This document shows, piece after piece, positions 1 through 9,108 of a DNA stretch of 64,000 bases. Position 1 is the stretch's first letter, and each line of letters starts with the position of its first letter. The translations under genes and the position numbers were made by a program. Source of the stretch: Pseudodesulfovibrio tunisiensis (GTDB taxonomy: Bacteria; Desulfobacterota; Desulfovibrionia; Desulfovibrionales; Desulfovibrionaceae); NCBI RefSeq assembly GCF_022809775.1, contig NZ_CP094380.1, positions 372,001 through 436,000 on the forward strand. Direction: 5' to 3'. The notes under the pieces were generated by a model. The model did no database searches, had not been told where the DNA came from, and worked only from the letters and a program-made list of their open reading frames with translations.

Positions 1-1481
1 ACAACTTCTACATGATGCCGTGCGACATGCAGGCTTCCGACAGGGCGTGGACCGGTCTGATGGGCGGTTCCGGTCAGGTCGGTTATGATCTGGAAGGTGC
101 GGATTTCGTGCTGTTTGCCGGTGCCGATGCCCTGGAATCCTGGGGCCCCACGGTTGCCAACATGAAGGCATTCACCGAGAACGGAAAGGCGACCTATGTC
201 TTTGCCGGCCCGGTGCAGACCCGCACTGCCGCGGTTTCCTCCAAATGGGTGCCGGTCCCGGCCGAAGGCATGGCCGCCTTCACCCTGGGCCTCGCCTATC
301 ATGTGCTGCAGGCTGGCAAGTCCGTGCCTGCTGCCGATTTCGCCCAGTTCAAGTCCATGGTGACCAGTGGATACTCCCCGGCCAAGGTCGAGGCGGCCAT
401 CGGCGTCAAGGGCGACGTGATGGCGAAACTTGCCAGACAGCTTCTGAGCGCTGGCAATCCCGTTGTGGTTCCCGGCGGTTCTTCGGTTGCGGCGCACGCC
501 GCGGCCTATGCCCTGAACCTGCTTCTGGGCGGCGCCATGAACATTCTGCCCGAATTCCCCACGGTTGTGGAGAACGCCATGTCCCGCAGCGAAATGCTGA
601 AGAAGGACGTGCTCAAGGGCGTGAATGCCGACGTGCTGCTGGTCAACGAAGCCAATCCTTCCTTTGTTCTGCCCGAGCAGATCAAGGCCGGATTCACCGT
701 TGCCTTCAGCCTGTACAATTCCGAAACCACTGCCGCGGCCGATCTGGTTCTGCCCGTGGCTCATTCCTTTGAACGCTTCGACGACCTCCAGAGCCCCTAT
801 GGCGTGGCCAAGGCCACCTACAGCCTGGGTACTCCGGTCTGCAAGGCCGATCTGGATGTGAAGGCTCCTGCCGACGCGGTTCTGGCCATTGCGAGCAAGG
901 CCGGTGTCGATCTCGGAGTGGAGACGTTCGAGGAAGTTCTTCAGGCCAAGGTTGAAGCCATTGGCGCGGATTGGGACGAACTGGCCGAAGGCGCTGCCTG
1001 GGTTTCCGAGGAAGCCGCGGAAGTCTCCGGCGTACGGTTTGCCGCCAACGTTCTTGGCAAGGCCGCCGTGCCTGTCAAGGGTACCGGAGCCGTCTCCCTT
1101 GCTCCGTATTCCCTGCTCACCGTGGGAACGCCGAATCAGGCGACCACTCCGAACGCACCGTGCGTGATCTCCAACAGCCAGTTGGTGGGCGACACCCTGG
1201 TTGTGATGATGGCCTCCGCCACTGCCGGCAAGCTCGGTCTTGCCGAGGGTGCCAAGGTCAAGCTGTCCGGCGGCGCCGGAGAGTGCGAAGCTCAGGTCAG
1301 GATATTCGAGGGCGTGCTGCCCGGAACGGTTGCGGCTCCGCTGAACATGGGCCACACCGTGGGCGACGAGTTCTCGAAGGGCAAGGGCGATAACATCTAC
1401 AAGATCCTCACCGTGAGTTCCGAAGCCGCCACGGGTGCTTCCACCTGGGCCGGTTCCACTGTGAACGTCGCCAAAATCTAG
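1..1481 (+). CDS. qrcB: Qrc complex subunit B, molybdopterin-oxidoreductase family (C-terminal part)
   Basis: This is the C-terminal ~490 residues of a large molybdopterin-oxidoreductase-family subunit; the frame is open to the left edge, so the start lies outside the window. Visible family features are the late core segment (VLLVNEANPSF, then a stretch ending DLVLPVAHSFER) and a C-terminal beta-barrel-like region with LNMGHTVGDEFSKG. It is followed after 11 bases by a four-cluster ferredoxin and then an NrfD-type membrane protein, which is the qrcB-qrcC-qrcD order of the Desulfovibrio quinone reductase complex. That complex moves electrons from periplasmic cytochrome c3 to menaquinone, and its QrcB is known to lack the Mo cofactor. 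The name depends largely on gene order; another member of the same complex superfamily (polysulfide reductase or alternative complex III type) is possible. Confidence 0.77.
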   Translation, partial: NFYMMPCDMQASDRAWTGLMGGSGQVGYDLEGADFVLFAGADALESWGPTVANMKAFTENGKATYVFAGPVQTRTAAVSSKWVPVPAEGMAAFTLGLAYHVLQAGKSVPAADFAQFKSMVTSGYSPAKVEAAIGVKGDVMAKLARQLLSAGNPVVVPGGSSVAAHAAAYALNLLLGGAMNILPEFPTVVENAMSRSEMLKKDVLKGVNADVLLVNEANPSFVLPEQIKAGFTVAFSLYNSETTAAADLVLPVAHSFERFDDLQSPYGVAKATYSLGTPVCKADLDVKAPADAVLAIASKAGVDLGVETFEEVLQAKVEAIGADWDELAEGAAWVSEEAAEVSGVRFAANVLGKAAVPVKGTGAVSLAPYSLLTVGTPNQATTPNAPCVISNSQLVGDTLVVMMASATAGKLGLAEGAKVKLSGGAGECEAQVRIFEGVLPGTVAAPLNMGHTVGDEFSKGKGDNIYKILTVSSEAATGASTWAGSTVNVAKI

Positions 1482-1492
1482 GGAGATTCATC

Positions 1493-2317
1493 ATGCAAAC
1501 AAAAGAATTCAAGATCAAATGGGGCATGGTGATCGATATTGACAAGTGCACCGGTTGCGGCGCCTGCATGGTTGCCTGTCAGGTGGAGAACAATATCGCT
1601 CCCATGACCAAGAAGGACCCGTACAACTACGTCCAGTCCCTGACCAAGGATCGCGACGACGCTTCCAACAAGCTGAAGACGCTGACCTGGATGAACGTGT
1701 ACGAACTGTCCAACGGCAAGGCGTTCCCGGATCACGAGGTCGCCTATCTGCCTCGCCCCTGCATGCAGTGCGGCAATCCCGCATGCGTGCCCGTGTGCCC
1801 GGTTGTTGCCACGGACAAGAATGAAGAGGGCGGCATTGTCAGCCAGATTTATCCCCGCTGCATCGGCTGCCGGTACTGCATGGCGGCTTGCCCCTACCAT
1901 GCCCGGTACTTCAACTGGTGGGATCCCCTTTGGCCGGAAGGCATGGACAAGGGCCTGAGCCCGAGCGTGTCCGTGCGTCCCCGCGGCGTTGTTGAAAAGT
2001 GCAATTTCTGCCATGGCCGTTTCATGAAGGCCAAGGAAGAAGCCCGCATCAACGGCGAGGATCCCGACAATCTGCCCGAGGGCGCTTACGTGCCTGCCTG
2101 CGTGGACATCTGCCCGACCAAGGCGATCACGTTCGGTGATCTCAACAATCCCGAACATGAAGTCCATAAACTCGCTCATGGCGACAACTCCTTCCGTCTG
2201 CTCGAAAAGCTCGGTCTGGCTCCTCAGGTCTACTACATGAGCAAGCGCGAATGGGTCCGCAAGCAGGGCGACAATTACATTGCCGGCGATGACGCTCACG
2301 GCACCCAAGGCCACTAG
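1493..2317 (+). CDS. qrcC: Qrc complex subunit C, periplasmic-type iron-sulfur protein
   Basis: The 274-residue ferredoxin-like electron-transfer subunit carries four cysteine groups. The first is C19-x2-C22-x2-C25-x3-C29. The others sit near residue 90 (CMQCGNPACVPVCP), near residue 125 (CIGCRYCMAACP), and at CNFC paired with a late CVDICP. This is the DmsB/NrfC/QrcC layout for three or four cubane clusters. No signal peptide is visible; in this family the subunit normally leaves the cell bound to the large subunit or is anchored by the membrane subunit. It lies 11 bases after qrcB and 15 before qrcD, clearly one operon. Its likely role is to pass electrons from QrcB to the membrane quinone site of QrcD. 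Confidence 0.82.
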   Translation: MQTKEFKIKWGMVIDIDKCTGCGACMVACQVENNIAPMTKKDPYNYVQSLTKDRDDASNKLKTLTWMNVYELSNGKAFPDHEVAYLPRPCMQCGNPACVPVCPVVATDKNEEGGIVSQIYPRCIGCRYCMAACPYHARYFNWWDPLWPEGMDKGLSPSVSVRPRGVVEKCNFCHGRFMKAKEEARINGEDPDNLPEGAYVPACVDICPTKAITFGDLNNPEHEVHKLAHGDNSFRLLEKLGLAPQVYYMSKREWVRKQGDNYIAGDDAHGTQGH

Positions 2318-2332
2318 GGAGAGGAGGCAATC

Positions 2333-3574
2333 ATGGATAGCAAACTGTTCCCTGAAGGCGTACAGCGGTGTTCCTTCGGCCAGTTCATGATCTGGACGCT
2401 GGCCGTCCTGGCCGTGTTCGGCTGGGGGCTCTACGCCGCGGTTCTGGTACTGTACAACGGCATCGGCACCACCGGGCTGGACAACTACTTCGGGTTCGGC
2501 CTGTGGATCACCTTTGACCTTGCGGTCATCGCCTTGGGCGCTGGTGCGTTTTTCACCGGTCTGCTCAAGTACATCCTGAAAATCAAGCAGTTGGAAAAGA
2601 TCATCAACCTGACGGTTATCGTCGGCTTCATCTGCTATTCCGGGGCCATGATGGTCCTTTGTCTGGATATCGGCCAGCCCGCCCGTTCGTGGTTCGGCTA
2701 CTGGCATCCGAATGTCCATTCCATGCTGACGGAAGTTATCTTCTGCATCACCTGCTACTGCACCGTTCTGATCATCGAGTTCGTTCCGCTGGTCCTCGAG
2801 CAGAAGCAGTTGAACAAGATTCCGTTCATCCACGCCCTTGCGCACAACATGCACATCAACATGGCGTTGTTCGCGGGTATCGGCGCGTTCCTGTCCACAT
2901 TCCACCAGGGTTCCCTTGGCGGCATGTACGGCGTGCTGATCGGCCGTCCCTACGCGTTCCGCGAAGGGTTCTTCATCTGGCCCTGGACCTTCTTCCTCTT
3001 TGTGCTGTCCGCTGTGGGGTCCGGTCCGGTCTTCACGGTTCTGGTCTGCACCCTGATGGAGAAGATCACCGGCAAGAAACTGGTCGAGTTCAAGGTCAAG
3101 GCTCTGATGGGCAAGATCGCGGGCACCATGCTCTGCGTGTACATGTTCTTCAAGATTCTTGACACCTGGGCCTGGGCCGAAGGCTACCTGCCTTCCGTTG
3201 GCCTGACCTTCGACCAGATGTTCTACGGTGTTGCCTACGGCAAGTGGATGTTCTTCACCGAACTCGTGCTGTGCGGCCTTGTCCCGGCCATCATGCTGGT
3301 GGTGCCTGCCATCCGCAATCGCCCGGGCCTGCTGTATACCGCGGCCATTCTGGACTGCGTGGGCGTGACCATCAACCGTTACGTCTTCACCGTTCAAACC
3401 ATTGCCTTCCCGGCCATGCCGTTCGACAAGTGGTACGTGTACTACCCGAACTGGGTCGAGTGGGCCTCCTGTGCCATGATCGTGGCTTACGGCGTTCTGG
3501 TCATCAGCCTCAGCTACCGTTACCTGCCGGTCTTTCCGCAGGAAACCAAGCTGAACTACCAGACCGGTGAATAA
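2333..3574 (+). CDS. qrcD: Qrc complex subunit D, NrfD-type quinone-interacting membrane protein
   Basis: A 413-residue polytopic membrane protein with about ten hydrophobic helices, beginning with MDSKLFPEGVQRCSFGQFMI and a first helix at about residues 18-40. Length and helix count match NrfD/PsrC/QrcD membrane subunits, which bind menaquinone and have no haem. It is the last gene of the qrc-like operon, 15 bases behind the iron-sulfur subunit, with a strong terminator 28 bases after its stop. Nothing looks truncated. The known D. vulgaris QrcD is of almost the same length, which supports the assignment; substrate specificity within the NrfD family cannot be read from sequence. Confidence 0.82.
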   Translation: MDSKLFPEGVQRCSFGQFMIWTLAVLAVFGWGLYAAVLVLYNGIGTTGLDNYFGFGLWITFDLAVIALGAGAFFTGLLKYILKIKQLEKIINLTVIVGFICYSGAMMVLCLDIGQPARSWFGYWHPNVHSMLTEVIFCITCYCTVLIIEFVPLVLEQKQLNKIPFIHALAHNMHINMALFAGIGAFLSTFHQGSLGGMYGVLIGRPYAFREGFFIWPWTFFLFVLSAVGSGPVFTVLVCTLMEKITGKKLVEFKVKALMGKIAGTMLCVYMFFKILDTWAWAEGYLPSVGLTFDQMFYGVAYGKWMFFTELVLCGLVPAIMLVVPAIRNRPGLLYTAAILDCVGVTINRYVFTVQTIAFPAMPFDKWYVYYPNWVEWASCAMIVAYGVLVISLSYRYLPVFPQETKLNYQTGE

Positions 3575-3601
3575 TCGCCGACAGGCAGACTAGCTACTAT
3601 G

Positions 3602-3633
3602 AAAGCGCCCGACTCAGGTCGGGCGCTTTTTTT
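3602..3633 (+). terminator. Rho-independent terminator after qrcD
   Basis: AAAGCGCCCGAC, loop TCAG, GTCGGGCGCTTT followed by a run of T. It ends the qrc operon. Confidence 0.9.
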
Positions 3634-3778
3634 GTCTGCAGCGATCTTCATTTTTTAAATTCGGCTTGTTCTGCTGGAGAACGAAAAGGTTTTTCGAGGC
3701 TTATCTCGGAGTTTCAGCGCAGTGTTATCCAAACAGGACGATGAAAATTCCCTTTCCCTTTGCCAAACCCATGGGGAT

Positions 3779-3835
3779 CCAAGGGGCTTCGCTCCTTGGC
3801 GGGTCCAGGGCAGCGCCCTGGTCTCCCCGAAGGGG
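3779..3835. repeat. Intergenic cluster of three palindromes (REP-like)
   Basis: Three back-to-back hairpins lie in the 350-base gap before the phosphoesterase gene: CCAAGG...CCTTGG at 3779-3799, CCAGGGC-AGC-GCCCTGG at 3805-3821, and CCCC-GAA-GGGG at 3825-3835. None has a T tract, so this is not a simple terminator. Its form resembles the dispersed intergenic palindromic elements of Desulfovibrionaceae genomes. Only one copy is in the window, so its repeat nature is inferred. The rest of 3634-3914 shows nothing recognisable. Confidence 0.5.
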
Positions 3836-3927
3836 CCACCGGAGGTCATAAAACTGTACACAAGCCTTTCTGTATGCAATCGTCAATATGGGTGGGCGTG
3901 GCATAATCATTTGCAGGAGGTTTGGTC

Positions 3928-5040
3928 ATGGCAGAGGGCAAGACCATTTTCATCAGTGACATTCACATGGGAACGCAAAACAGCCTGTACCCGGAAAGCG
4001 GTTCGCCGTGGTGCTGGCTCAGAGAGGATCGGGCGCGAATGCTTGGCGATTTTCTGGCCGATGTGGCACGGCGGGACGATGTCGGCTCAGTGGTCATTCT
4101 GGGAGATCTGTTCGACGACTGGGTTGTCCCGGCTTCCATGGAGCCGGAACCGGACATGTTTCAAAGCATTGCACGCGCCTCTCAGAACAGGCCAGTCATG
4201 GACGGTTTTTCCGCCATTCTCGAAGCGGGCAAGGAACTCGTCTATGTCCACGGCAATCACGACATGTTCCTGAGCGAAGACATGTTGCAGCAATTGATCC
4301 CGGGCATTGTCTTCGTTCCGGACAGGGATGGACAGGGACCCGGGACAGCCGTGTACCGGGACGGCGTGATCGCGGCGGAACACGGGTGCGCATACTGTCT
4401 GGTGAATTCCCCGTTTCGGAACGAACAGGGCGAGTTTGTCCATCCGGCCGGATATTACATTTCCCGTCTGGCCGCGTATGGCGAATTCGAGGGAGATGGG
4501 GTGAACTATCTGGAGGCGCTGGCTCTGGCTTTGCGTCGAGGCCTGAACAGCGACAGGATCGTGGGCACCATGGTCCGGGCTGCTGCGGATGGCGTTGACT
4601 ATGCCACGGACAGGGAAATCGTGTTGAATGCGGGAATCGCGCATACCGTGGCGGACGTTGCCGACGCATTTGCTGGCTGGTTCGATGTCTGGCCCGGGGA
4701 CAAGGATGTTCGTGTTGATGCCGGGCAGGCGCTGGACGGGGAAATCGGGCGCCTCAGGGATTCGGCCGCTGCGGAATACTTTGGACCGGGGACCGCATCC
4801 GTGGTGATCTTCGGCCATACGCATACCGCACGGCTGTGGGCGCGTCCGTTCGATTTGACGTACAAGGGCGACGCGACTCGTCCGCAGGAGTACATCTATG
4901 CCAATACGGGCACGTGGGTGAACGGCAAGGCTGCGACGTATGTGGAGACGGAAGAGGTTGACGGGCGGATGCATGTGCGTCTGTTTCGCCAACTGCGGGG
5001 CAGGGGAAATTTGCTTGGGGAATTCCATGTGCCTGCCTGA
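3928..5040 (+). CDS. Calcineurin-like metallophosphoesterase
   Basis: A 370-residue protein with the complete binuclear metallophosphoesterase signature: DIHMG near the N terminus (D-x-H), GDLFDD (G-D-x-x-D), HGNHDM (G-N-H-D), AEHG in the middle and a final FGHTHTARL (G-H-x-H). This predicts a soluble metal-dependent phosphoesterase. It is longer than the LpxH UDP-diacylglucosamine hydrolases (~240 residues), with an insertion of more than 100 residues between the AEHG and GHTH motifs, so the substrate is not assignable. ATG at 3928 is chosen because AGGAGG sits 7 bases upstream; an in-frame TTG lies at 3922. It is a single-gene unit with its own terminator. Confidence 0.78.
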   Translation: MAEGKTIFISDIHMGTQNSLYPESGSPWCWLREDRARMLGDFLADVARRDDVGSVVILGDLFDDWVVPASMEPEPDMFQSIARASQNRPVMDGFSAILEAGKELVYVHGNHDMFLSEDMLQQLIPGIVFVPDRDGQGPGTAVYRDGVIAAEHGCAYCLVNSPFRNEQGEFVHPAGYYISRLAAYGEFEGDGVNYLEALALALRRGLNSDRIVGTMVRAAADGVDYATDREIVLNAGIAHTVADVADAFAGWFDVWPGDKDVRVDAGQALDGEIGRLRDSAAAEYFGPGTASVVIFGHTHTARLWARPFDLTYKGDATRPQEYIYANTGTWVNGKAATYVETEEVDGRMHVRLFRQLRGRGNLLGEFHVPA

Positions 5041-5052
5041 ACAGGACATGTC

Positions 5053-5078
5053 GGCCGGGATCGTTCCCGGCCTTTTTT
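5053..5078 (+). terminator. Terminator after the metallophosphoesterase
   Basis: GGCCGGGA-TCGT-TCCCGGCC followed by six T. Confidence 0.9.
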
Positions 5079-5304
5079 CATTCTCTCGTGATCGATCAAG
5101 GGACGTTGACTTCTGCGGATGACAATAATGCCAAACCAGGGGCAAAATGGTCGCGCTGGCTGTCGCCAACCTTGACTTTTTTGCTGTTTTGGATAACAAG
5201 GTTCAGGCAAGTTCGAATGCCCGGGCCTGGCCGCCTGGGAGTGATTTCAAGCGGCTGCTCAGGGTTCTTTTTTTTGCCAATTTTCGTTTTGGAGAGAGTT
5301 TCAC

Positions 5305-6033
5305 ATGGCAATGATAGAAGTGCAGAAACTGCACAAGTGGTATGGTGATTTTCATGTGCTCCAAGGGATTTCGGAGTCCGTGAACAAGGGCGAGGTGCTG
5401 GTCATCTGCGGCCCTTCAGGCTCCGGCAAGTCCACCTTCATCCGTTGCATCAATCGGCTGGAGGATTATCAGAAGGGCACCATCCTGTTCGATGGCAGGG
5501 ACATTCATGACAAGGATGTGAACGTCAATGAACTGCGGTCCGAGATCGGCATCGTGTTTCAGCAGTTCAACCTGTATCCGCATCTGAGCGTGCTCAAGAA
5601 CGTGACGCTGGCGCCGATCAAGGTTCGCAACATGCCCAAGGACGAGGCCGAATCCATTGCCCTGTCCCTGCTGGAGCGTGTGGGCATCCATGATCAGGCC
5701 CACAAGTATCCTGCGGAACTTTCCGGCGGTCAGCAGCAGCGCGTGGCCATTGCCCGCGCTCTGGCCATGAAGCCCAAGGTCATGCTTTTCGACGAGCCCA
5801 CCTCGGCGCTGGACCCGGAAATGATCAATGAAGTTCTGAACGTCATGAAGGACCTTGCCCGCGAAGGCATGACCATGCTGTGCGTGACGCACGAAATGGG
5901 CTTTGCCAGAGAGGTCGCGGACCGGGTCATCTTCATGGACGGAGGCGTTGTCGTGGAACAGGCTCCGCCGGACGAGTTTTTCCGCAACCCCAAACATGAG
6001 CGCACCAAGGCGTTCCTGAAGGAAATCCTTTAG
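5305..6033 (+). CDS. Polar amino-acid ABC transporter, ATP-binding subunit (GlnQ-type)
   Basis: A 242-residue ABC ATPase with every nucleotide-binding motif: Walker [10 protein letters not shown] at residues 36-44, Q-loop in [14 protein letters not shown], signature [15 protein letters not shown], Walker [14 protein letters not shown] and switch histidine VTHEM. The '[13 protein letters not shown]' segment and the length place it in the GlnQ/HisP/GltL group serving polar amino acids. It heads an operon with a binding protein (29 bases downstream) and two HisM/GlnP permeases, so the import system is complete. GGAGAGAG lies about 8 bases before the ATG. The transported amino acid is not determinable from this subunit. 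Confidence 0.92.
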   Translation: MAMIEVQKLHKWYGDFHVLQGISESVNKGEVLVICGPSGSGKSTFIRCINRLEDYQKGTILFDGRDIHDKDVNVNELRSEIGIVFQQFNLYPHLSVLKNVTLAPIKVRNMPKDEAESIALSLLERVGIHDQAHKYPAELSGGQQQRVAIARALAMKPKVMLFDEPTSALDPEMINEVLNVMKDLAREGMTMLCVTHEMGFAREVADRVIFMDGGVVVEQAPPDEFFRNPKHERTKAFLKEIL

Positions 6034-6062
6034 AGCGCACAAACCCATAGAGAGGAGGATGT

Positions 6063-6869
6063 ATGAAAAGACTGGCAGTCGTTCTTACGTTGATCCTGGC
6101 GTTCGCATTCGGCATCACCGCGGCTCACGCGGGCAAACTGGAGGAGATCAAGGAACGCAACAAGCTGATCTGCGGGGTCAAGGACTCCGTGAACCTGTTC
6201 GGCTTTGTTGATCCCGACTCCAAGGAACTGGTCGGTCTGGACATCGATGTATGCAAGTACATCGCTGACAAGCTGGGCGTTCCGGTCGAGTTCAAGGTCG
6301 TGACCTCCAAGAACCGGATTCCCATGCTGGTCCAGGGTTCCGTGGACATGCTGGCCGCCACCATGACTCACAAGTTCTCTCGTGACGAGAAGATCGATTT
6401 TTCCATCACCTACTTCATGGACGGCCAGAAGCTGCTCGTGAAGAAGGGCTCGGGAATTCAGTCCGCCGCGGATCTGGCCAACAAGAAGGTCGGCACGGTG
6501 AAGGGCTCCACTTCCGAGAAAAACATCAAGAATGCGCAGCCCAAGGCCCGCGTCATTTCCTATGACGAGTACCCGCAGGCCTTCATGGCCTTGAAGCAGG
6601 GCAAGGTCAAGGCCGTGACCACCGACTCCGGCATTCTGGCCGGACTCAAGGCGGGCGACGACAATCCCGAGATGTGGGATATCGTGGGTCCGTTCATTGC
6701 CTCCGAACCCTATGGGCTCGGTGTTCCTCAGGATGATTCCGCTTTCCGTGATTTCGTGAACAAGTGCCTCAATCAGATGTGGCTCGATGGCACCTATCAC
6801 AAGACGTTCAGAAAATGGATGGGTTACGAGGTCCCCGAAGGGTGGACCATGGAATTGTGGCCCATGTAG
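6063..6869 (+). CDS. Periplasmic amino-acid-binding protein (SBP_bac_3 family)
   Basis: A 268-residue family-3 solute-binding protein. A Sec signal peptide occupies about residues 1-23 (MKRLAVVLTLILAFAFG, cleavage near AHA|GK). The mature part has the family pattern LIVG.K..., GLDIDVCKYIADKLG and the region around DMLAATMTHKFSRDEKIDFS, where an arginine-type contact for the alpha-carboxylate is expected. It follows the ATPase gene by 29 bases with GAGAGGAGG as ribosome site. A strong hairpin plus T tract lies directly behind it, before the permease genes, which probably keeps the binding protein in molar excess. Similarity to glutamate/aspartate-type binding proteins is suggestive only. Confidence 0.9.
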   Translation: MKRLAVVLTLILAFAFGITAAHAGKLEEIKERNKLICGVKDSVNLFGFVDPDSKELVGLDIDVCKYIADKLGVPVEFKVVTSKNRIPMLVQGSVDMLAATMTHKFSRDEKIDFSITYFMDGQKLLVKKGSGIQSAADLANKKVGTVKGSTSEKNIKNAQPKARVISYDEYPQAFMALKQGKVKAVTTDSGILAGLKAGDDNPEMWDIVGPFIASEPYGLGVPQDDSAFRDFVNKCLNQMWLDGTYHKTFRKWMGYEVPEGWTMELWPM

Positions 6870-6885
6870 TTCGAGTTGAGGTTTT

Positions 6886-6916
6886 CGGGAGCGCCGCACG
6901 GCGCTCCCGTTTTTTT
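6886..6916 (+). terminator. Hairpin-T attenuator between binding protein and permease genes
   Basis: CGGGAGCGCCG-CA-CGGCGCTCCCG followed by seven T, inside the transporter operon. Partial termination here would make the binding protein more abundant than the permeases. Confidence 0.85.
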
Positions 6917-6948
6917 CCGTCGCAAAACCCCAACCCACGGATGGCGAT

Positions 6949-7716
6949 TTGACTTACCAGTTCAATTGGAATGTTCTGTTTTCCGGTGAACCGGCGCAGT
7001 GGATATTCGAAGGTTTTCTGACCACCATTCAGATTTCCGCCTTTGCCCTGATTGCGGCACTGGCTCTCGGAATTCTCATTTGCGTTCTTCGCATGACACC
7101 TGTTCGGCCCCTGCAATGGTTCAGTCTGGCATATACCGAGTTCTTTCGGAATACGCCGCTGCTGGTCCAGATTTTCTTCTGGTACAATGGTTCCCACTAC
7201 ATCATGCCGGAGGCGATTCGCACCTGGCTCAACGATCTGTATTACTGGTTCCCCGGCCCCTTCACCATGTTCGGCCATTCGTTTCAGGGCGAATGGATCC
7301 TGTTCAACGTGGAATTCATCACCGGGGTCATTGCCCTGACCGTGTACACTTCGGCCTTCATTGCCGAGGAAATCCGCGCGGGCATCTTTTCCATTCCCAA
7401 GAACCAGCTTGAGGCGTCCCGGGCCGTGGGCCTGTCCTTTCTGCAGGCATACCGGTTCGTGATTCTGCCGCAGGCGTTGCGGATCGTGATTCCGCCGCTT
7501 ATTTCCCAGGCTCTGAACCTGATAAAGAATTCGTCCCTGTGCATGGTCATTGGCGTGACCGAACTCATGTTCATGGCCAGTCAGGTCGAGTCCTACTATG
7601 GTGCGCCGTTTGAGGCCTTTTCCGCGGTATTGCTGATTTATCTGGTGATTTCGCTCTTTGTTTCGCTGTGCATCAACATGTACAACAAGCATTTCATGAT
7701 TCAGGTGCGGTACTAG
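6949..7716 (+). CDS. Amino-acid ABC transporter permease (HisM/GlnP type) 1
   Basis: A 255-residue inner-membrane permease with about five helices. The cytoplasmic EAA loop that docks on the ATPase is visible as QLEASRAVGLSFLQAYRFVI followed by LPQALRIVIPPL. The N terminus has the 'GFLTTIQISAFALI' start typical of polar amino-acid permeases, and an extra-long loop around residues 75-110 contains many aromatic residues. The start is TTG at 6949; no ATG fits and the ribosome site is weak, so the first few residues are uncertain. It forms the transmembrane pore together with the next gene (9 bases on). Confidence 0.9.
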   Translation: MTYQFNWNVLFSGEPAQWIFEGFLTTIQISAFALIAALALGILICVLRMTPVRPLQWFSLAYTEFFRNTPLLVQIFFWYNGSHYIMPEAIRTWLNDLYYWFPGPFTMFGHSFQGEWILFNVEFITGVIALTVYTSAFIAEEIRAGIFSIPKNQLEASRAVGLSFLQAYRFVILPQALRIVIPPLISQALNLIKNSSLCMVIGVTELMFMASQVESYYGAPFEAFSAVLLIYLVISLFVSLCINMYNKHFMIQVRY

Positions 7717-7725
7717 GAGGGCGGA

Positions 7726-8442
7726 ATGCATTGGGAAATCGTTTGGGATAATTTCGACTATTTCCTGTGGGGCGCGGCCAGAATCGACAGCGCGTTCCCC
7801 TTCATCCACAACGTGGGCGGACTCGCCGCCGGTGTGATTCTGGCATTCTTCGGCATTTTCGGTGCCTTCTGGCTCGGCATCGGGGCAGGACTCATGCGTC
7901 TGTCCAAGCGGTGGTGGGTCAAGTTGCCGGGACTCGTCTATATTGAAATGATTCGCGGCGTTCCGTTGCTGCTGTTGATCTTCTGGTTCTTTTTTCTGGC
8001 TCCTGTTCTGTTGGGACAAGCCTTGCCCGCGTTCCACACCACGCTGATCTGTTTCATCGTGTTCACCGGAGCCTATGTGGCGGAAATCGTCCGTGCCGGC
8101 GTGCTTGCCCTGCCTTCGGGGCAGATGGAAGCGGCGCGGGGAACCGGGTTGTCCCATGTGCAGGCCATGCGCCTTGTCATCCTGCCGCAGGCGCTCAGAA
8201 ACATGATTCCGTCATTCGTGAACCAGTTCGTTTCCTTGACCAAAGATACCTCGCTGGCCGCAATTATCGGCGTGAACGAGTTGACACGGACCGCTGTGCA
8301 GGTGGACAATCGCGACATGATCGCGTCTTTTGAAATCTGGATAACCATTGCGGCCATGTATTTTCTGATCTGTTTCGTGCTGACTTCGTTCAGCCGCAGG
8401 CTGGAAAAGCAACTGTCGCGCTATCAGGCGAGGAACCGCTAA
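7726..8442 (+). CDS. Amino-acid ABC transporter permease (HisM/GlnP type) 2
   Basis: A 238-residue second permease with an EAA loop QMEAARGTGLSHVQAMRLVI followed by LPQALRNMIPSF. The segment 'YIEMIRGVPLLLLIFWFFF' is typical of this permease family. AGGAGGGCGG precedes the ATG. It ends with TAA directly abutting the ATG of deoC (no gap), so translation is probably coupled to the next two genes although these are not transporter genes. With its neighbours it completes an ATPase / binding protein / two-permease importer for a polar amino acid. Confidence 0.9.
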   Translation: MHWEIVWDNFDYFLWGAARIDSAFPFIHNVGGLAAGVILAFFGIFGAFWLGIGAGLMRLSKRWWVKLPGLVYIEMIRGVPLLLLIFWFFFLAPVLLGQALPAFHTTLICFIVFTGAYVAEIVRAGVLALPSGQMEAARGTGLSHVQAMRLVILPQALRNMIPSFVNQFVSLTKDTSLAAIIGVNELTRTAVQVDNRDMIASFEIWITIAAMYFLICFVLTSFSRRLEKQLSRYQARNR

Positions 8443-9108
8443 ATGGAACTGACTCCGCAGGATATTGCCGGACATATCGACCACACCCTGCTTCGACCCG
8501 ACGCCACGGCAGCGGATTTGGAAAAAACATGCGCCGAGGCCGTGCGACACGGTTTTTTCGGCGTGTGCGTGAACCCGTCCCTGATCTCGCTGGCGAGTTG
8601 GCTGCTGCGGGACAGGACGCCCGTGCCCGTGGCCGTGGTCGGCTTTCCTCTGGGCGCGACCCTGCCCGAGGTCAAGATGTGCGAAGCGCGCGAGGCCGTG
8701 TGCCGGGGAGCGCAGGAAATCGACATGGTCATGAATATCGGGGCGTTCAAGGCTCAGGATTTTCGGGCCGTGGCCAAGGACATACGGACCGTGGTTGAAG
8801 CTGTTCAGGATCGTCCGGTCAAGGTCATTCTGGAGACCGGGCTGCTTTCCGATGCGGAAATCGTGGAAGCCTGCGGGATTTGCGTTGATGCCGGAGCTGC
8901 CTTTGTCAAGACGAGCACGGGATTCGGCCCGGGCGGGGCAACTGTGGAGCATGTCCGGCTCATGCGCGAGATCGTCGGCCCGGATGTCGGGGTCAAGGCC
9001 AGTGGCGGGATCCGGACCTTCGAGGAGGCCGTTGCCATGATCGAGGCCGGAGCCAGCCGCATCGGAGCTTCCGCTTCCGTTGCCATCGTGACGGAGCCGG
9101 AAGCATGA
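8443..9108 (+). CDS. deoC: Deoxyribose-phosphate aldolase
   Basis: A 221-residue class I aldolase splitting 2-deoxyribose-5-phosphate into glyceraldehyde-3-phosphate and acetaldehyde. Family motifs are IDHTLLRPDA at the N terminus, GFFGVCVNP, VGFPLGATLPEVK, the Schiff-base lysine in AFVKTSTGFGPGGAT (about K156) and VKASGGIRTFEEA. Length is normal. The start codon abuts the stop of the upstream permease, and its own stop overlaps the next gene by four bases (ATGA). It belongs to nucleoside catabolism, so its place in an amino-acid transport operon is odd; no other deo gene is adjacent. Confidence 0.93.
   Translation: MELTPQDIAGHIDHTLLRPDATAADLEKTCAEAVRHGFFGVCVNPSLISLASWLLRDRTPVPVAVVGFPLGATLPEVKMCEAREAVCRGAQEIDMVMNIGAFKAQDFRAVAKDIRTVVEAVQDRPVKVILETGLLSDAEIVEACGICVDAGAAFVKTSTGFGPGGATVEHVRLMREIVGPDVGVKASGGIRTFEEAVAMIEAGASRIGASASVAIVTEPEA

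Noticed and set aside
1478..3397. A 639-codon open frame on the minus strand opposite qrcC-qrcD
   Set aside because: It is the mirror of two well-supported genes, has no ribosome site and reads as His/Gln/Gly-rich nonsense typical of antisense frames in GC-rich genes.
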